Made by a program: the position numbers and the translations under genes. A stretch of DNA of 64,000 nt from Chloromonas sp. AAM2 (taxonomy: Eukaryota; Chlorophyta; Chlorophyceae; Chlamydomonadales; Chlamydomonadaceae), in the NCBI GenBank assembly GCA_004335635.1, contig QAXH01006258.1, positions 62,001 to 126,000 of the forward strand, in the 5' to 3' direction. The notes beneath the pieces were generated by a model. The model was not told the origin of the DNA, made no database searches, and saw nothing but the letters and a program-made list of their open reading frames with translations. Of this stretch, positions 42,385 to 54,992 are shown in pieces; positions within the stretch are counted from its first letter, which is position 1, and every line of letters starts with the position of its first letter.

Positions 42385-44022
42385 GCAGACACAGGTGCTT
42401 GCGAAACACTAAGGAGTTGGCTTACAGCCGTACAACTGACTGAGCTTTCTTGCCCATGCTGTACTTGCTGTCGAAGAGTAATCCAGAACCAGAAAGCAAG
42501 TCAAGCCCCTTGTCAACCGTGTAAGATACTGTGGATGATGTGTTACTGTGGATGAATCGCTGACGCATCAGGAGTTAGTGATCTTGCCTGTGTAAACGAT
42601 CGCTGCCAGCACTGCGTTTGTCCTTGTCTCCGGTGGAGAGTTTTTGTTCTGGCGTGCGTTGCGTGCGGAGTTACGAAGTTTTGTTCTGATCTGCTGCATG
42701 TCAACAGAGAGGAGCGCAATCCTGCTCATACAAGCAGATGTTGATGGCTGCACGGTAATCCTCGCTTTGCGAATTGCTCGTGTAATCTGAGCTCGCGGCG
42801 CGGGTCCCTGGGACTTCCGAATTCTGTTTTTGGCCGTCTCGCGCGCGCAGAAACAAAGATGTCTGCCAGTTCAACTGTTTCGGGCCATACTCAATCTCCC
42901 TAATTTTCATGTCTTAGACTGTATTATTGTCAGTAATGCAAATTATAGTCTGATCAGTCAACCAGTTTTATCAACACCAGTGCCAGAAGGTTCAGCTCAA
43001 TCTGGCACAGCACACGCCGTTCAGCATTGAACAGGCATACACGCTGTGTGGGCCAGCATGCACGATTCAGTGGAAAACTGGCAAAGCGATGCGCAAATGG
43101 AAATGGGAGGGTTGGTTACAGCCTAAGCGTTAAATATAAAGATTTTACCTAATGATGAGTATTAAGGCTTCTTAACTAATAAACAACCATGGCAAACCTC
43201 ACACCAAAATTGGGGAACCCAAACTGAGCTGAGTTGGCTCTGTACAGGCGCTGGCGCAAGATCACATGACTGCCACTGCATTTGAAGGCACGTGCAAAAC
43301 TAGCATGACGCGTACGCGCTGCCTGGCTGTACAGCAAACCATGCAGATCAAGTAACATCGTAAACTGTTTTGACGAACGCTTTTCTAGGTCTCCAGATGA
43401 AGCATCCCACTGGAATGCTGTGCAGTCTGGCTTGGCCAGTATCCAGAATGAATAATGCGTGATCCTACAAATCCTGCAGCCTCCAGTGCAAGTTAATAAT
43501 CGTACGCTTGCCTGAACAAGTTTAGTCAATTGCTCGCCCAGCTCGCTATCATCGCTCGCCCAGCCCATCACCCCGAGCGGGCCCATCCCATGTGCTCCTG
43601 CACTTCAAGTACCAAAAGAATACTAGCAACCCTCGGATCACTGAAATGCACATGCTAAACATATGTGACGCTCCTGTGTTAATGGACCCACAGTGCCAGT
43701 GCTGCACCAGCTTGCACCGCCTGGCGCTGCTCTGCGCACGATATGACCACGCTCGTGCCTCCGGTGTGCATCTGCAATGCTGCTTTTGGCACGACCATAT
43801 AATGCATGCTGCATAATAGATTTGCAGCATGATTGAACCCAGCATTATGCCTCAACCACTCATGAGGCTGATACTTTAGATCTCATCATGGTGATGTTTC
43901 ATGCTTGCTACAGCGGGCTAGAGCGCTCCTCACCCCCCATTTTATTTGCTCTATGGAGATCTGATGGTTCCCATGCTAGAGTGTGAAAATGGCGCTCGCG
44001 ATGTAAAACGAATCCTTCCCCC

Positions 44023-44057
<35 letters not shown>

Positions 44058-44096
44058 NNNNNNNNNNNNNNNNNNNNNNNNNNNNNTCCTTCCCCC

Positions 44097-44160
<64 letters not shown>

Positions 44161-44170
44161 CTTTCTCTCA
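42385..44170. other. Intergenic region between APE2 and FAN1
   Basis: This 1.8-kb stretch contains the APE2 promoter, the FAN1 3' UTR, a weak dispersed-repeat copy (42851-42880) and a CA microsatellite with an assembly gap. An open frame at 43176-43586 (minus, 136 residues) has a plausible composition but no recognised domain and was not called as a gene. Confidence 0.5.
44023..44156. repeat. CA microsatellite interrupted by an assembly gap
   Basis: (CA)n runs occupy about 44023-44057 and 44097-44156 and flank 29 Ns (44058-44086). The same unique lead-in, TCCTTCCCCCAACACACAC, stands immediately before both CA runs, so the two sides of the gap are probably two copies of one locus. Confidence 0.9.
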
Positions 44171-47100
44171 TCACTTTGGTTCCTGCACCCTGAGCACCTC
44201 GCAGTGCATGCCTACAGCGCTCAGCGCGGCCATCCATGCGCGCTGCGCGTCGCTAAGCCTGTCCCTAGGCCCCTTGACCTCCGACAGCTTGGCGTCGCCC
44301 TGCAGCGGCCGCCACAGCAGTAGGTCGGGCATGCCGCCGTGCCACCCGTTGTAGTCCTCCACCAACATGCGGCACACCACAGACAGGCCCAGGCCGCCAA
44401 CACACCTGTCAAGCCAATACAAACTCTAACAGCGTTATTCTAACAACGATATTGCGACCAATCTGCCAACGGAAACTACCATAAACAAAACCCCATACAC
44501 AAAACACCAACGCTGACAGGTGGAACTGCCAGAGGACTAACTGCTTCTTCAACTTGAAAATGGTCTCGCCTGCCAATGTTAGCACACCCATCAAGCCGTC
44601 AGTTGCAAACTCAAACAACGAGGCCATGGCTGGTCTGCCAACAAAAATCGCAGACGAAATCGCGAATGGAGCGTGAATAGAGAACGAATGACACCTCAAC
44701 GTCAACTGGCCAGAGGTCCAAAGTTGCCCTTAGCGTGCAGCAGGTGAACTGCCTGGGGGTCAACTTGAACTTGAAATCCAACCTCACCTTGCGATTTCTT
44801 GCAGTTGCTGCAGCGTGTACCGGTCCCAGTTCACTCCGCGGCACCACTGGCCCCGGTGCGCCCGCCAGCACTGCGCCAACAGCCGCTCTGCACCCCCACT
44901 GGCGATCTCCTGCAGACGAGCGTCAATCTGCGTGCACAACAACACACAGCATCATGGTGTAAGGAGTCTGGCAGCAGGCTGCGTAACAGCTACCAATAGT
45001 CTCCAGGTCCACCAGCTACCAACAGCTTGCTGTACTTGCCCAGTGTGCCGCGCTGCACATTCCGAACCTCAAAGTGCAGGCAGTCTACCAGTAATCTGCA
45101 CAACAGTCGCCAGGTGATTGCGGCTGTACCATGCATCACACTCCTAACCCAACATCTCACTGCATATGCGTCTCAGGCCAGGTTCGAGGCAGAGAGATTA
45201 GCTTGCCTGCCCCCATCTCCGGCCCTGCCCCACCATGCCGCGCCTTGCCGGGTAGAAGGCATCCGTGTCGAGGTCCAGGGGCGCGGTCTGGCAGGGCGTG
45301 CGGAACACGTCCGGCACGGGCGCGAACAGCGGGTCCCAGAGCAGCAGCCCCGCCAGACTCGCCCACACGCCGCCCTCGCAGTGCAGGCCCTGCCACTGCC
45401 CGCCCGCTGCACTGGCGTAGTGCTCCAGCGCTAGAGCCTCCACACCCACCTACACACAAACACGCACGGCACTGAGTGTTTGCGCATGTATTGCTGGTAC
45501 AGTCTGTTTTGCTGATCGCTTCCCCTTCTGCTCTTGTCCCACCTGAGAAGACCTTCCCGGAGCAAAGGCCGTGCCACAAAATCAACAACAGACCAGCTTC
45601 ACAGCCTCAGATACATAGCCAAAAGGGGTGCATCCCGCCTTGGCCTACCCAGTAAAGGCAGGACGATACCCTAACCAACGCAATCATCGTATGAGGGTGC
45701 AATACAGGCCACACGAACGAGTACGTGTGTTGCAGCATGTTGCAGGGAGCGTGGCCTGCCCCGAGGGCCCTTGCCTACCTGCCTTCCCTCTGTGCTGTAG
45801 AAGCGGCTCTTGACGCCCGTTGCATTGCCCAGCGGCCTGCCCGTGATGACCACCTCTTGAGGCTCTGATGCCACCCGCAGCGCCCACCCAGGCTTCTTCC
45901 ACCGGCGCGGCGGCTTGCCCAGCCGCAGCACACGACGCTGCAAAGAGAAAGCAGCGCACCCACTGGTTCGCTACACATATCCTGTGGGGTAGCCTGTCGG
46001 TCAGGTGTGCCTTGGCCTCTTTAGCTTGGGTTTATGTTTTACATCAGGCAGGCTGTCACAGGGCGCGGATGGGGATAGCCACTCATGTGGCCTGAACCAC
46101 TGACTGAAAAAACAACTTGTTGGGGCGTGCATCAGACACTGGTGGGTAACCAGGCTATTCATAACCACCAGGACGGCAAGTGGGCTCCCTGAGCGGCATG
46201 ATCAACATCCAATGTATGCATGTGCTTCCGCCTGAGTGCTTCCTCGCCTGCCCACACACAGCCAGCTTGCTATGCTCTTGCTCGTGTCCCTGCCTTCAGG
46301 CTTGTCCTCAGATCCGCCTGCCCTGCTCTGCCTGCCTCCCTGCTTGTTAACACTGGATTTCCACAGTAAAAGGGACACTTCAGAGTAAAAGCTTCCCTGT
46401 TTTTTGGCTTGTCTCTTGGATGTAAAGAATCAGGCTGCCTGTGCTCCTCCCACGAAGCCTATCACGCTGCTCCATCCTCCTGGAGTTCCCTACCTGCAAT
46501 GCTAGTAGGTCCCCATGTCTGACCCATGCGTCCTTGAGTGCGCTCTCCCCCGCCACCAGCGCAGCCTCCTCATCCCCCTGATGCTCCAGGTCAATGGACA
46601 ACCGCAACCACCACTCGCCTGGAAAGCATACAACCACACATGCACCAGGAGAGTATCTTCTATGGCGGAGGGCCTTCAAGGCGTTCTACAAGGGTGCATG
46701 GGCCTGGCAAGGCGTACCCGAACACAGCACACCAATGGAACTGCATGCGTTAATCACTCTAAATCTCTCAGGCCCCCTGTCCCTTACATAATCACTCTGC
46801 CCCAGTCTGAAAGGGCCACGACTGGACAATCAGCGGCCAAGGTCTCCAACTCCAGTGATTCAAAAGCAACACATCAAACAGCGTGTAGTCATCAGCATAC
46901 CCGTTGACAGATGTGCTCCCTTACCTCTTCTCCCCGGACAGCAGTGTCCGTCCAGCAGCCCCCTCAGCGCCCGCACCGCCTCCCCATAGCGCCGCGCCTT
47001 CTCATGCAGAGACACGCCCACCGTGCACATGCCCGCGTACACCCATGCGGCGCAGAACCGCGCGAGGAACAGCGGCAGTGGCCGTCCGACATCCTCCCCG

Positions 47101-50100
47101 TTCCCGCCACCACCCGCCCGCCCGTGCTCATCCTCCACCTCCATCGCACCTCCCGCTGTACCAACGGGCTTCGCAACATCCACTGCATTTTCACTGCCTG
47201 CTGCCTCCTCTTGGCTTGGCTCAACCCCTGCCACTGTAACTCCTGTGGTCTTTAAACCGCCGACATTCGTTCCTGGCTCAGCCCCGGCCCCTGCGGTCCC
47301 TATCACGTCACTCTGTGTCCCTTGAGTGTCCTCCTCTGTCCCCACCAATGAAACAGGTGCTTCTACCCAATGGACACGGCGCAGTGCCCCGGCGGACAGC
47401 GCCTGCCAGGCGGGTGCGAGTGCCCGCTCCGCGCCCTGCACATCCCCCGCTGTGAGGCAGTCGTCCAGGCGCATGGCGTGGCTCAGGGCAACCTCATAGT
47501 CCAGCAGAGCCTGAAAACAGCCGATGGCATGGCTGACTTGAGCACCAAATGACTCAGTGGGTCCTTTGCTACAAGCCTTGCTTGGGAGGCGACGTAGTGA
47601 ATGGGCTGTCGACGCAGACCATTATCAACAAAACAGGAAAGGCCAGCCACGGAAGGCCAACAACGGTGAGTGGCAGCAGTGGTGATGGCCTGACGCAGGG
47701 CGGCTTGTTGCTAGCATGCAGCCGTTCAAGATGCATGTTGCGTCAGGGCGTCATTGCAAGCGACCGGTCGCATGTCGTCATATGCAGGTAGCAGGTGGCA
47801 GGCACGCATTGATGGGTCTACAGGACTGTACTTGGACTGTCAATGCTGTGTGCCTCCCTACGCATGACAGTCCTGTCCCATGACGCACACTTGCATGATG
47901 CACCAGTTCTTGCACGTCATTCGAAATGTCCTGGTCCGTTGCCCCCTGCTTGACGCCTGACTTGTCCCGCTTGGATGGATGCAGCGGGCAACATCTGTCT
48001 GACGCACCTTTGCTGCAAATCCCAGTGTCAGGCGCACCTGTCGTGTGGGGAATGCGCTGCGTGCCCTGCAGACCGTGTAGGGCGGGTAGGGCAGCGCTCC
48101 ACGCTCCGTGGCAACCCACCTGGGGGCACCAGGCAACACTACTCAAGGCTGCATCTAAACGATACTGAAATGCTTGCAAGTGCACTACTCAACAGCGCAT
48201 CCAAATGACGTCAACGTTGCATTCAACTGGCATCCAACCTCAAAACTGCAATGTATGTGAGACCGGTCATGATGCAGCAGCTCAGCCTGGTGTTTTCAAC
48301 TCACCGTGCCATGTCATGCGCTTCATTGAGGAAGTAGACGCGCTGCATGCGCTGCATGAGCTGGGTCACATGCACACTGACACGTGCACATGGGCCCACC
48401 AGCTGCAGCAGGCGCCGCTGCAACTTGCACACACCGCTGCTGTCACTCCTTTGCATGGCAGATGCCGCTGCATGGGGGCCTTGAGGGCGATGAGTACAGG
48501 GTGGCTGGCTGGCTGTGGGTGCATGTGCACAGGGCACCCGCTGACTGACATGCCCGCTGCTGTTATGATCTGTCACCATCAGCCCGCCACAAAGGGTCCC
48601 CACTGTGTACTTTCCAAGGTCTGAGTTCTGGCAGCTATACCCATAGTTAACAGGCTGCTGCACTGGCATGTCAATTTCTAAAATGGCTGGGTCGTTCACC
48701 TCACACTGCTCTAATCCCGTTTGCAGGCCATGTTGAGGCTCTAATCTCGTTGATTTGCTGCACATTGCATCGGCTGCTGGCTGGGAGCTGTCTTCCGCCG
48801 TCAAATCAATGAAGCAAGTTTGGGTATGGGTCGCAGCAGCATCCAGGGCTTCTGTGCTGTCCTGCACCCCCGCATGCACCTCTATACGGTGTGCTGCGGG
48901 GCTAGCCTCTGGCTCAGCCTTGCAGCGATCTCTGTAAACCTGTTGATCACACACTCTGATAGAGGCTGCTTTAAAGGGTGACTCTAAGGGCCCTATCTGG
49001 CCATCATCTGACAGTACAAGCCGCACGGGGCTGCTTGGGCAGTCATTAAGCATGGGCGCGGCTTCCTCTCGAGTGCTAGATGGCTGACACAACCCGCTGG
49101 CCATGCGCCTCTGGGAACGTGCCATGTGGTCGCCCAGGCGCGGTAGGGACGGTGGCGGCTCACTGTTGCGTCTGCGGATGGTGCTGCCCGGCTTGGGAGC
49201 CTGGCCAGCGGGTGCTGAGTGTCTTGCCTCCAGGCCGAGGGAGGCAGACCTCTCCAGGCAGCGCTGGGTGGCGGTGCGGGTACAGGTGCAGGTGGGCAGC
49301 AGCGCGGCATCTAGGTCGGCCCGCCGCATGCTCACGCCCACACCCACCACCCCCAGGCTCCCGGCAAGCTCCAGCACCTGACGTGCCAGTCCAACACAGC
49401 ATCCAGTGTAGCACTTGGTGCGGTCAACAACCATCTACTGCAGGGAACCTCGAATCTTCAAGCTAGAAACGGCCCAACGAGGCAGACCAACACAGCCTTC
49501 ATTGCAGAGCAAGGCCGAGCACTTGAGTCAACCCACGTTGATGTTCATCAGGCCTTGACGGTAGCGACAACACAGCATTCAGTGTAGCGGTTAGTTAGCT
49601 GCTGTTGGATGATGCCCGTTAGGCCTGATCTGCCTTCAGCGACCCTCAAACGCACCAGAGCATTAGCGCACAACTAGAAAGGCTTAACATGGTTTGTTTT
49701 GGCTTGCCATACAGTTCGCAATGACTTCCTACGTAAATGCCCGAACGCATGCCAAGCATCGGCCCAGGCACCATGCCCAGTGACTGGGGCCTGTGGTTCA
49801 CCTTGTGTGCGGGTAGCATCTGCAGCAACGCCTGGCAATCGCCCTGTGCGGGCGCCTGCATGCAGCCGCACGCTACGAGCGCTGCCCCACACTGCTCGGC
49901 CGAGTCCACCTGCGCATCATCAAACAACGCTAAAGCCTGACACATTCTGTACAGAGGCACTGGCACGACGTCATGCCTTGCAAGCATCACTTACACACAC
50001 GTGGGCTCAGACCACCAGATAGTAGTGTATGTACACAACCAAAAGCTGGGCAGGGATACCATGAAGAATGGCCAGTCCAGCAGGTATGAGCAGCGTTGGA

Positions 50101-52466
50101 TACAAAATGCACATGTTACCCTACCTCCTGGTAGGTCATGTCGCGCAGTGCGAACCAGGGCCCGCGGCGCAGGAACAGCCGCAGCAGCAGTGACAGCTGG
50201 GGCGGGGGCAGGCCCCGCAGGAGGTCCATGGTGGCCCGCTCCTGAGCACTGAACAAGTGAGCGTCCACCGCACTGCACACAGCCAGGGCGACAGCTCACG
50301 CAGCTGATGCCGTCAACCTACTGAGAAGCCGGCAGCTGTGATGACCCAGGGTTGTGCAGCAGCTAAACCCAGCTTGCCACAATCCAGTCCTAGTCAACAT
50401 CGCAGTGTGGCTGCGGACCACTCGAGACGGCATACACCCTAGTTTCGAATGCCCGGCAGTCACACTGGCTAGTGATTGTTGAAGGAGAACTCATCCAACC
50501 ACTTGCCTTAACAAGGCCAATCGCTTAGCGATGTATCTGTAGCATCAGACATGGAACTGCGGTGTAGCATGCAACAGGTGCGCCTGTGGCGTCGATTCAC
50601 GCTTCAGCGGCCGTGCACATAATGACATGCGGATGCTATTTCACAAGGACTCCATGACTTACCAGTGACTTCGTTAATACAGAATATCGTACCTGCAGCA
50701 CCACAGGTACAACTGCCGATACTATGTAAATGGTGATGACTTGCCTGTCCGGTCTCTGCACTCACCAGAGCTGGTCAATCATGAGCACGAGCTTGTCCCG
50801 GAGCGCCCCACCCGCATCCGCGCCAGCAGCCAGGTCAGCAGCCACCTGCTGCGCCGCCGCCAGCCGCTGTGTGGCTGCCACTGCCTGGTCTGTAGCCAGC
50901 GCTGGGTTCAGCAGGCAGCTGAGCTTCAACATCAGGCGTGTGGTGGGCTGTGCCGTGCGGCTGACTGCTGGAGGTGGAGCAGTAATGGCGGCTGGAGTGC
51001 TGGTGCTGGTGACAACTGCTGCTGCTGGTTGCAAGCTTGCGCTAGGACCTGAAACGTCCATTGAAGCCAGGGCAGCGCTGCCTTCCTCACATGGAGCCAC
51101 AGATTTATCTGAACCAGTGTTGTGTGCTTGAACTGCAGCTAAGCCTGAACCAGCATCTGCACCCGCCGCTGCCCGGGCGTTGCTATCCGCATCAACACAA
51201 TCTGGCAAAGGCTGACTGCGTGATGGAAGGATGTGCACGTGGCCAGTGACTGTGATGGTGCCCGAGTCCATCAGTGGAGCTAGGTGCTGGGCAAGCTTGG
51301 AGGGCACATGACCAAGCAGGCGACTGCTTTCCTTGTTAACACCTGATGTGTCTTGTGCCGCTGCACCGCCCGGTTGGAAATGGCTTTGCAGCACGACCTG
51401 CAAGGTACCAACGATGGCATCTCTTGGTTGTTGGTTGGATTTCTGTTCTCGTCAGCAGCTAGCTAGCTCCAAGCTTGCTCAGTGATTTCCTGGTCACAGT
51501 TAGTTAGGTTTTGCGTGCATTTGGCCTTGTTGTGTTCCTGGTTCCGGATCTCAGCCCAAGCACTTGCTGACGTCATGTCACAATCAGTACACTGCCCTAT
51601 ACAGGACGCACAGCTGTGGGACGTGCAGCCCACTGCGTTACCTTGCCATTGTGGCTGGTATCCGCACATTTCATGGATTCTGACATCATGCAAAGCTGTG
51701 CACAGTGTACGCCTCTTTATCAAGAATCATGGTTATCAACTATCGTTATTGCTGGTCGTCATTGTACCTGTAATGCATTGGGGTCCACTGGGTTGGAAGG
51801 CTCCCTGGTCACGTGCACTGGCACTTCCCCATGAGACCTCGCTTGTTCTAATGCTGATTTAGTTTCCTTGCTTGAGGCACGATGACGGCGGCCCACCACA
51901 CAGCACGTGATCAGAAACGGATGTTCAAGATTCTCCCCGGCTGGTTTCTTTGCAAGGGCAGGTGAGCCTGCATCTGAGAGGGGTGCAGGTGCTGATGCTT
52001 GTCTGGTGCTGGTAGCATTCGCCTGCTGATTAGCCGGGGGTCGGGGACAAGGCTTGTTCTTCGTCCAGTCCCATGCTGGCTGTTGCTGGGCTGTTTTCTT
52101 ACTGGCTTTGCTGACGCCCCTGGGGCTTGCAGCTGGAGGTACACCTGCAGGCACACTGGAGGTACACCTGGAGGTACATGAGGGTGCATGCACACAGCAG
52201 ACGGAAAACCTGCATCTGTAGTGTAACTGAGGTGTACATTGCATCTTCAGCGTAACTGTGGTGAGGTGTAACTCCTCATTTGCGGGTTGGCATTGAATAT
52301 CACCTGAAGTTGAACCATGACGTGCTGCGTGGCGTGGTGTAGGTGTAGGTGGCAGTCCGCCGTCCAATGCAAAGTCCTGCTCATCGTCTCGCTTGCGTTT
52401 GGGCGTGGCGTAGCTTGTGCGGCCAAGCAAGGCCTGCAGGCTCCCATGCCCTGTCAGCCCTTTCAT
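44171..52466 (-). CDS. FAN1: Fanconi-associated nuclease FAN1, plant type with HIRAN domain, 13 exons
   Basis: Structure-specific 5' nuclease for interstrand cross-link repair in the nucleus. Exons (minus): 52466-52304, 52144-51768, 51397-50766, 50272-50125, 49909-49802, 49377-48305, 48119-48038, 47510-46925, 46618-46494, 45937-45779, 45449-45234, 44927-44788, 44405-44171. Phases close to give 1347 residues, versus about 900-1000 usually. Domains: an NLS-like PKRKR near 20; a HIRAN domain (about 140-235, FLITCCVVGRR and VHVTREPSNPVDPNAL); a helical region with FLRRGPWFALRDMTYQE (about 425-440); a SAP-like segment (about 477-505); the TPR-like region (about 1000-1100, RRYGEAVRALRGLL); and a C-terminal VRR-NUC nuclease with LHCEGG, GVNWDR, GGMPDLLLW and SEVKGPRDRLSDAQ. 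The catalytic Glu, Asp, Glu and Lys are all present. Extra length comes from disordered insertions in exons 6 and 8; the first contains a SUMO-binding-like motif FIDLTAED. No UBZ zinc finger is visible. Confidence 0.95.
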
Positions 52467-54992
52467 GCTCGGCAGCACGCGCAGCAGACGGAACTAATGC
52501 GAACAGATGTCATGCAATCGCTTGCAAATCTGCGGCATTGCAATCCAGAAGTAGGCAGGCAGCCTGGACGGGCGGCAGGCGGCAATCGCTCCCACTTCTA
52601 CGGCGAACATCATAATGTCTCCAAAACCACGGTTCCAACAGTCTTCTGCAAAGCCTTCTTCAGTTGTTGCGCCAAGTTTCCTGCTCGTTCCGCTGCGGCC
52701 AGACTGAGATAATTCGGCATTCGCCTGGTTTCGGAGTCAGATCAGCCGTGTCGTTTTCTTGTGTGACCAGGGTTGCTCACTCATTTCAGTTCTGCACCAA
52801 CGTCGGAATTGGTCGATTCTTTCGCATGATGTTGTGTTTTGTTGGAGGACCGCAGTTGTGCCCACTGAATGCAGATCAATAACTTGCCAGGATAAACACG
52901 GTTTTGACAGGCATAGTTGAGATGCAGCACAGCAAGCACGCAGATATAAATGCAACAACAGAATGTTGGTACAACCTTAGGTATCACCCCACCATGCTAT
53001 TCGTGAGGAATTGCTGCATGTGGTCATTTGACACAGCTACGCATTGAGATGAAGTTACAAAGCTGGTTGAAGTTGTTATAGGCAGTTTCTCACATGCCCC
53101 TTTGATAAAGAAGCACATGTTGTGCCGGTCGCACCCTCCCTGGTTTGCGGGCCTTGGAACAAATCCGTGGGGCTAGAGTCCCCTCAGGACAAGGCGCCCC
53201 GTCCACACTGGGCTGCGACAGAGCAGATTGGGTTTCCAAAACTGCTTGTACTTATCCGGGACCCTCAGCTGGTGTCCGAGTTCCCAGCCACCGGAATAAA
53301 CTACATGAACCCTCCATCAGTCTCTATCGCATGCTGGAGAGCTTGTACAGCTTTGTCAACACCTTTCGTGGTCACGCAAGACCATTTGGAACACCATACA
53401 TGTACAAGGGCATGCTCGCACCGGCCACTAAGTTCGAAGATTGTCATACAAATTGAGAAAGCTATGAGATTGTCATACAGGTTTGATGCCACCCCGGCAG
53501 GCCAACAACAAGCATCACATGAAGTCTCCAAGGAAGCCAACTCGCTTTGCCGATGATTCAGCTGGCCTTATGGTCACTCGACTAGTACATGATACGTGCT
53601 GGGCTGCGCCACTTGAGTATGCACCGCTAGATTGGAGTATGTGTATGCTTACGCATGGTTTGGCAGTGCCCTGGTTGTTGAACTGCAAAACAATTTCAAA
53701 TGCAAATGTACAGGATGAGGGAAGACTTCTTGTTTGCCACATGCATGTTGTGAAGACGTGTGCAAGCAGACACACCTAACACGCAGGTAAAGAAACTAAA
53801 GCATATATATGAGATCGACTAGTGGCTGGGCAAACTTTCAAAACCGTGAGAAGGAGTTGAACTTGGTGTTCAGGGCACATGTATTGTTAGCACTAGCAAT
53901 TGTCATTCCAAGTTCAGAGTCAGTCCTATGGGCCACCCCGTCACTCAGCTCAACTGAATTTCTGCTTGGTCGTGCACATTGGGCCTGCATTGGGCCTGGC
54001 TTGCATCATTTTCCTTGCACACAAAAGGCTGTGACCTTAGCGCCCTTGATTTTCGGAATAGAATAACAAGTTTGGAACCTCAGTGTACCTCAGCAGTCAA
54101 CACAATAGCCAGTGCCAATTGTGACAGGCTGTGAGATACAGCGGTACACAGACGCATGTGGCATGTGGATTTGATTCAAAAGGCATTCCAGTCAAGTGCC
54201 TGATCTAGCGACAAGTCTGACAACGCATTTACCCACGACTCCCCGACTGAGTTGCTCACAATGTACTGTCTGTGGCCCCTCCACATCAACTTGAAGTCTA
54301 ATGATTGTTCATGCGTGGTTTGGCATTGCCAATGTAGTACAAACGGCCAAACACTTCAGTCTCTGCAACGTGCCGTGCCCATTGGAGCAAGGCCTCGTGT
54401 GCTGTGCACAGCGACAACAGAAAGCATTTCTCGTTGGAAACCTGTTGATGTCTGGAAGAAGCAAAGAGACGAAGGACGCACAGATAACCCAGTTTCTCTC
54501 CATTTCCAAATATAATGTAGGCTCGTGTGTGTGCTGACCTGCAACCAGGTGAACTCCTACAAAACGTGCACTAAAACACGGCATGCTTTTACAGCAATAT
54601 TGCTGACCTCGGTCTGAGTGCGTAACTCAGACCCACCAGAGTCACTACTCCAGATGCTGCAAACGTTGCCACAGTGCAAAAGCAGACTGACCTGTAGAGT
54701 TCAAGCAATTCTTCGCCTGTCTCGGGACGTGCTACTACACCTGTGTAAATCTTCGTTGCCAATGTTGCAGCCTCAATGCGCCTGCACTGCTTGCAGATGA
54801 ACACAACCAGCCTTCTATGCCGTTTGGAATGCCAGTGAGTTCACACACACAGTTCACACAGTTGTGTGTTGCGTGCAAGTGCCATGCAGTGGGGTGGCCA
54901 CCCATGGTATTGACCAGCCAACACGAGCTTTACAAACCAAAACACCATCTCTGCCACGCCAGCTAACAACTAACCCTGTACGATCAAATCTG
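52467..54992. other. Intergenic region between FAN1 and aldehyde oxidase
   Basis: This 2.5-kb stretch holds the FAN1 promoter and the aldehyde oxidase 3' UTR. Several short open frames occur (for example plus-strand frames at 53122-53556 and 54252-54515, minus-strand 54589-54804), but none shows a known domain or a convincing exon structure. Base composition is more A/T-rich than in the genes. Confidence 0.5.
54930..54934 (-). terminator. Candidate aldehyde oxidase polyadenylation signal (TGTAA)
   Basis: TGTAA reads on the minus strand about 60 bases past the aldehyde oxidase stop codon, a normal position for the chlorophyte polyadenylation signal. Called from motif and position only. Confidence 0.45.

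Noticed and set aside
43176..43586. A 136-residue protein between APE2 and FAN1
   Set aside because: Composition is plausible, but no domain, no clear neighbouring exons and no start context were found. Too weak to call without expression data.
44409..44705. A hydrophobic 98-residue frame inside FAN1
   Set aside because: It lies wholly in the last FAN1 intron, whose splice sites and phase fit well.
48305..49434. A separate gene in the 377-residue minus-strand frame
   Set aside because: Its ends match FAN1 regions on both sides and its phases join the neighbouring FAN1 exons, so it is FAN1 exon 6 with an insertion.
54589..54804. A small membrane protein downstream of aldehyde oxidase
   Set aside because: There is one hydrophobic stretch in a 71-residue frame, but no homology or signals. 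It overlaps the likely 3' region of the aldehyde oxidase gene.
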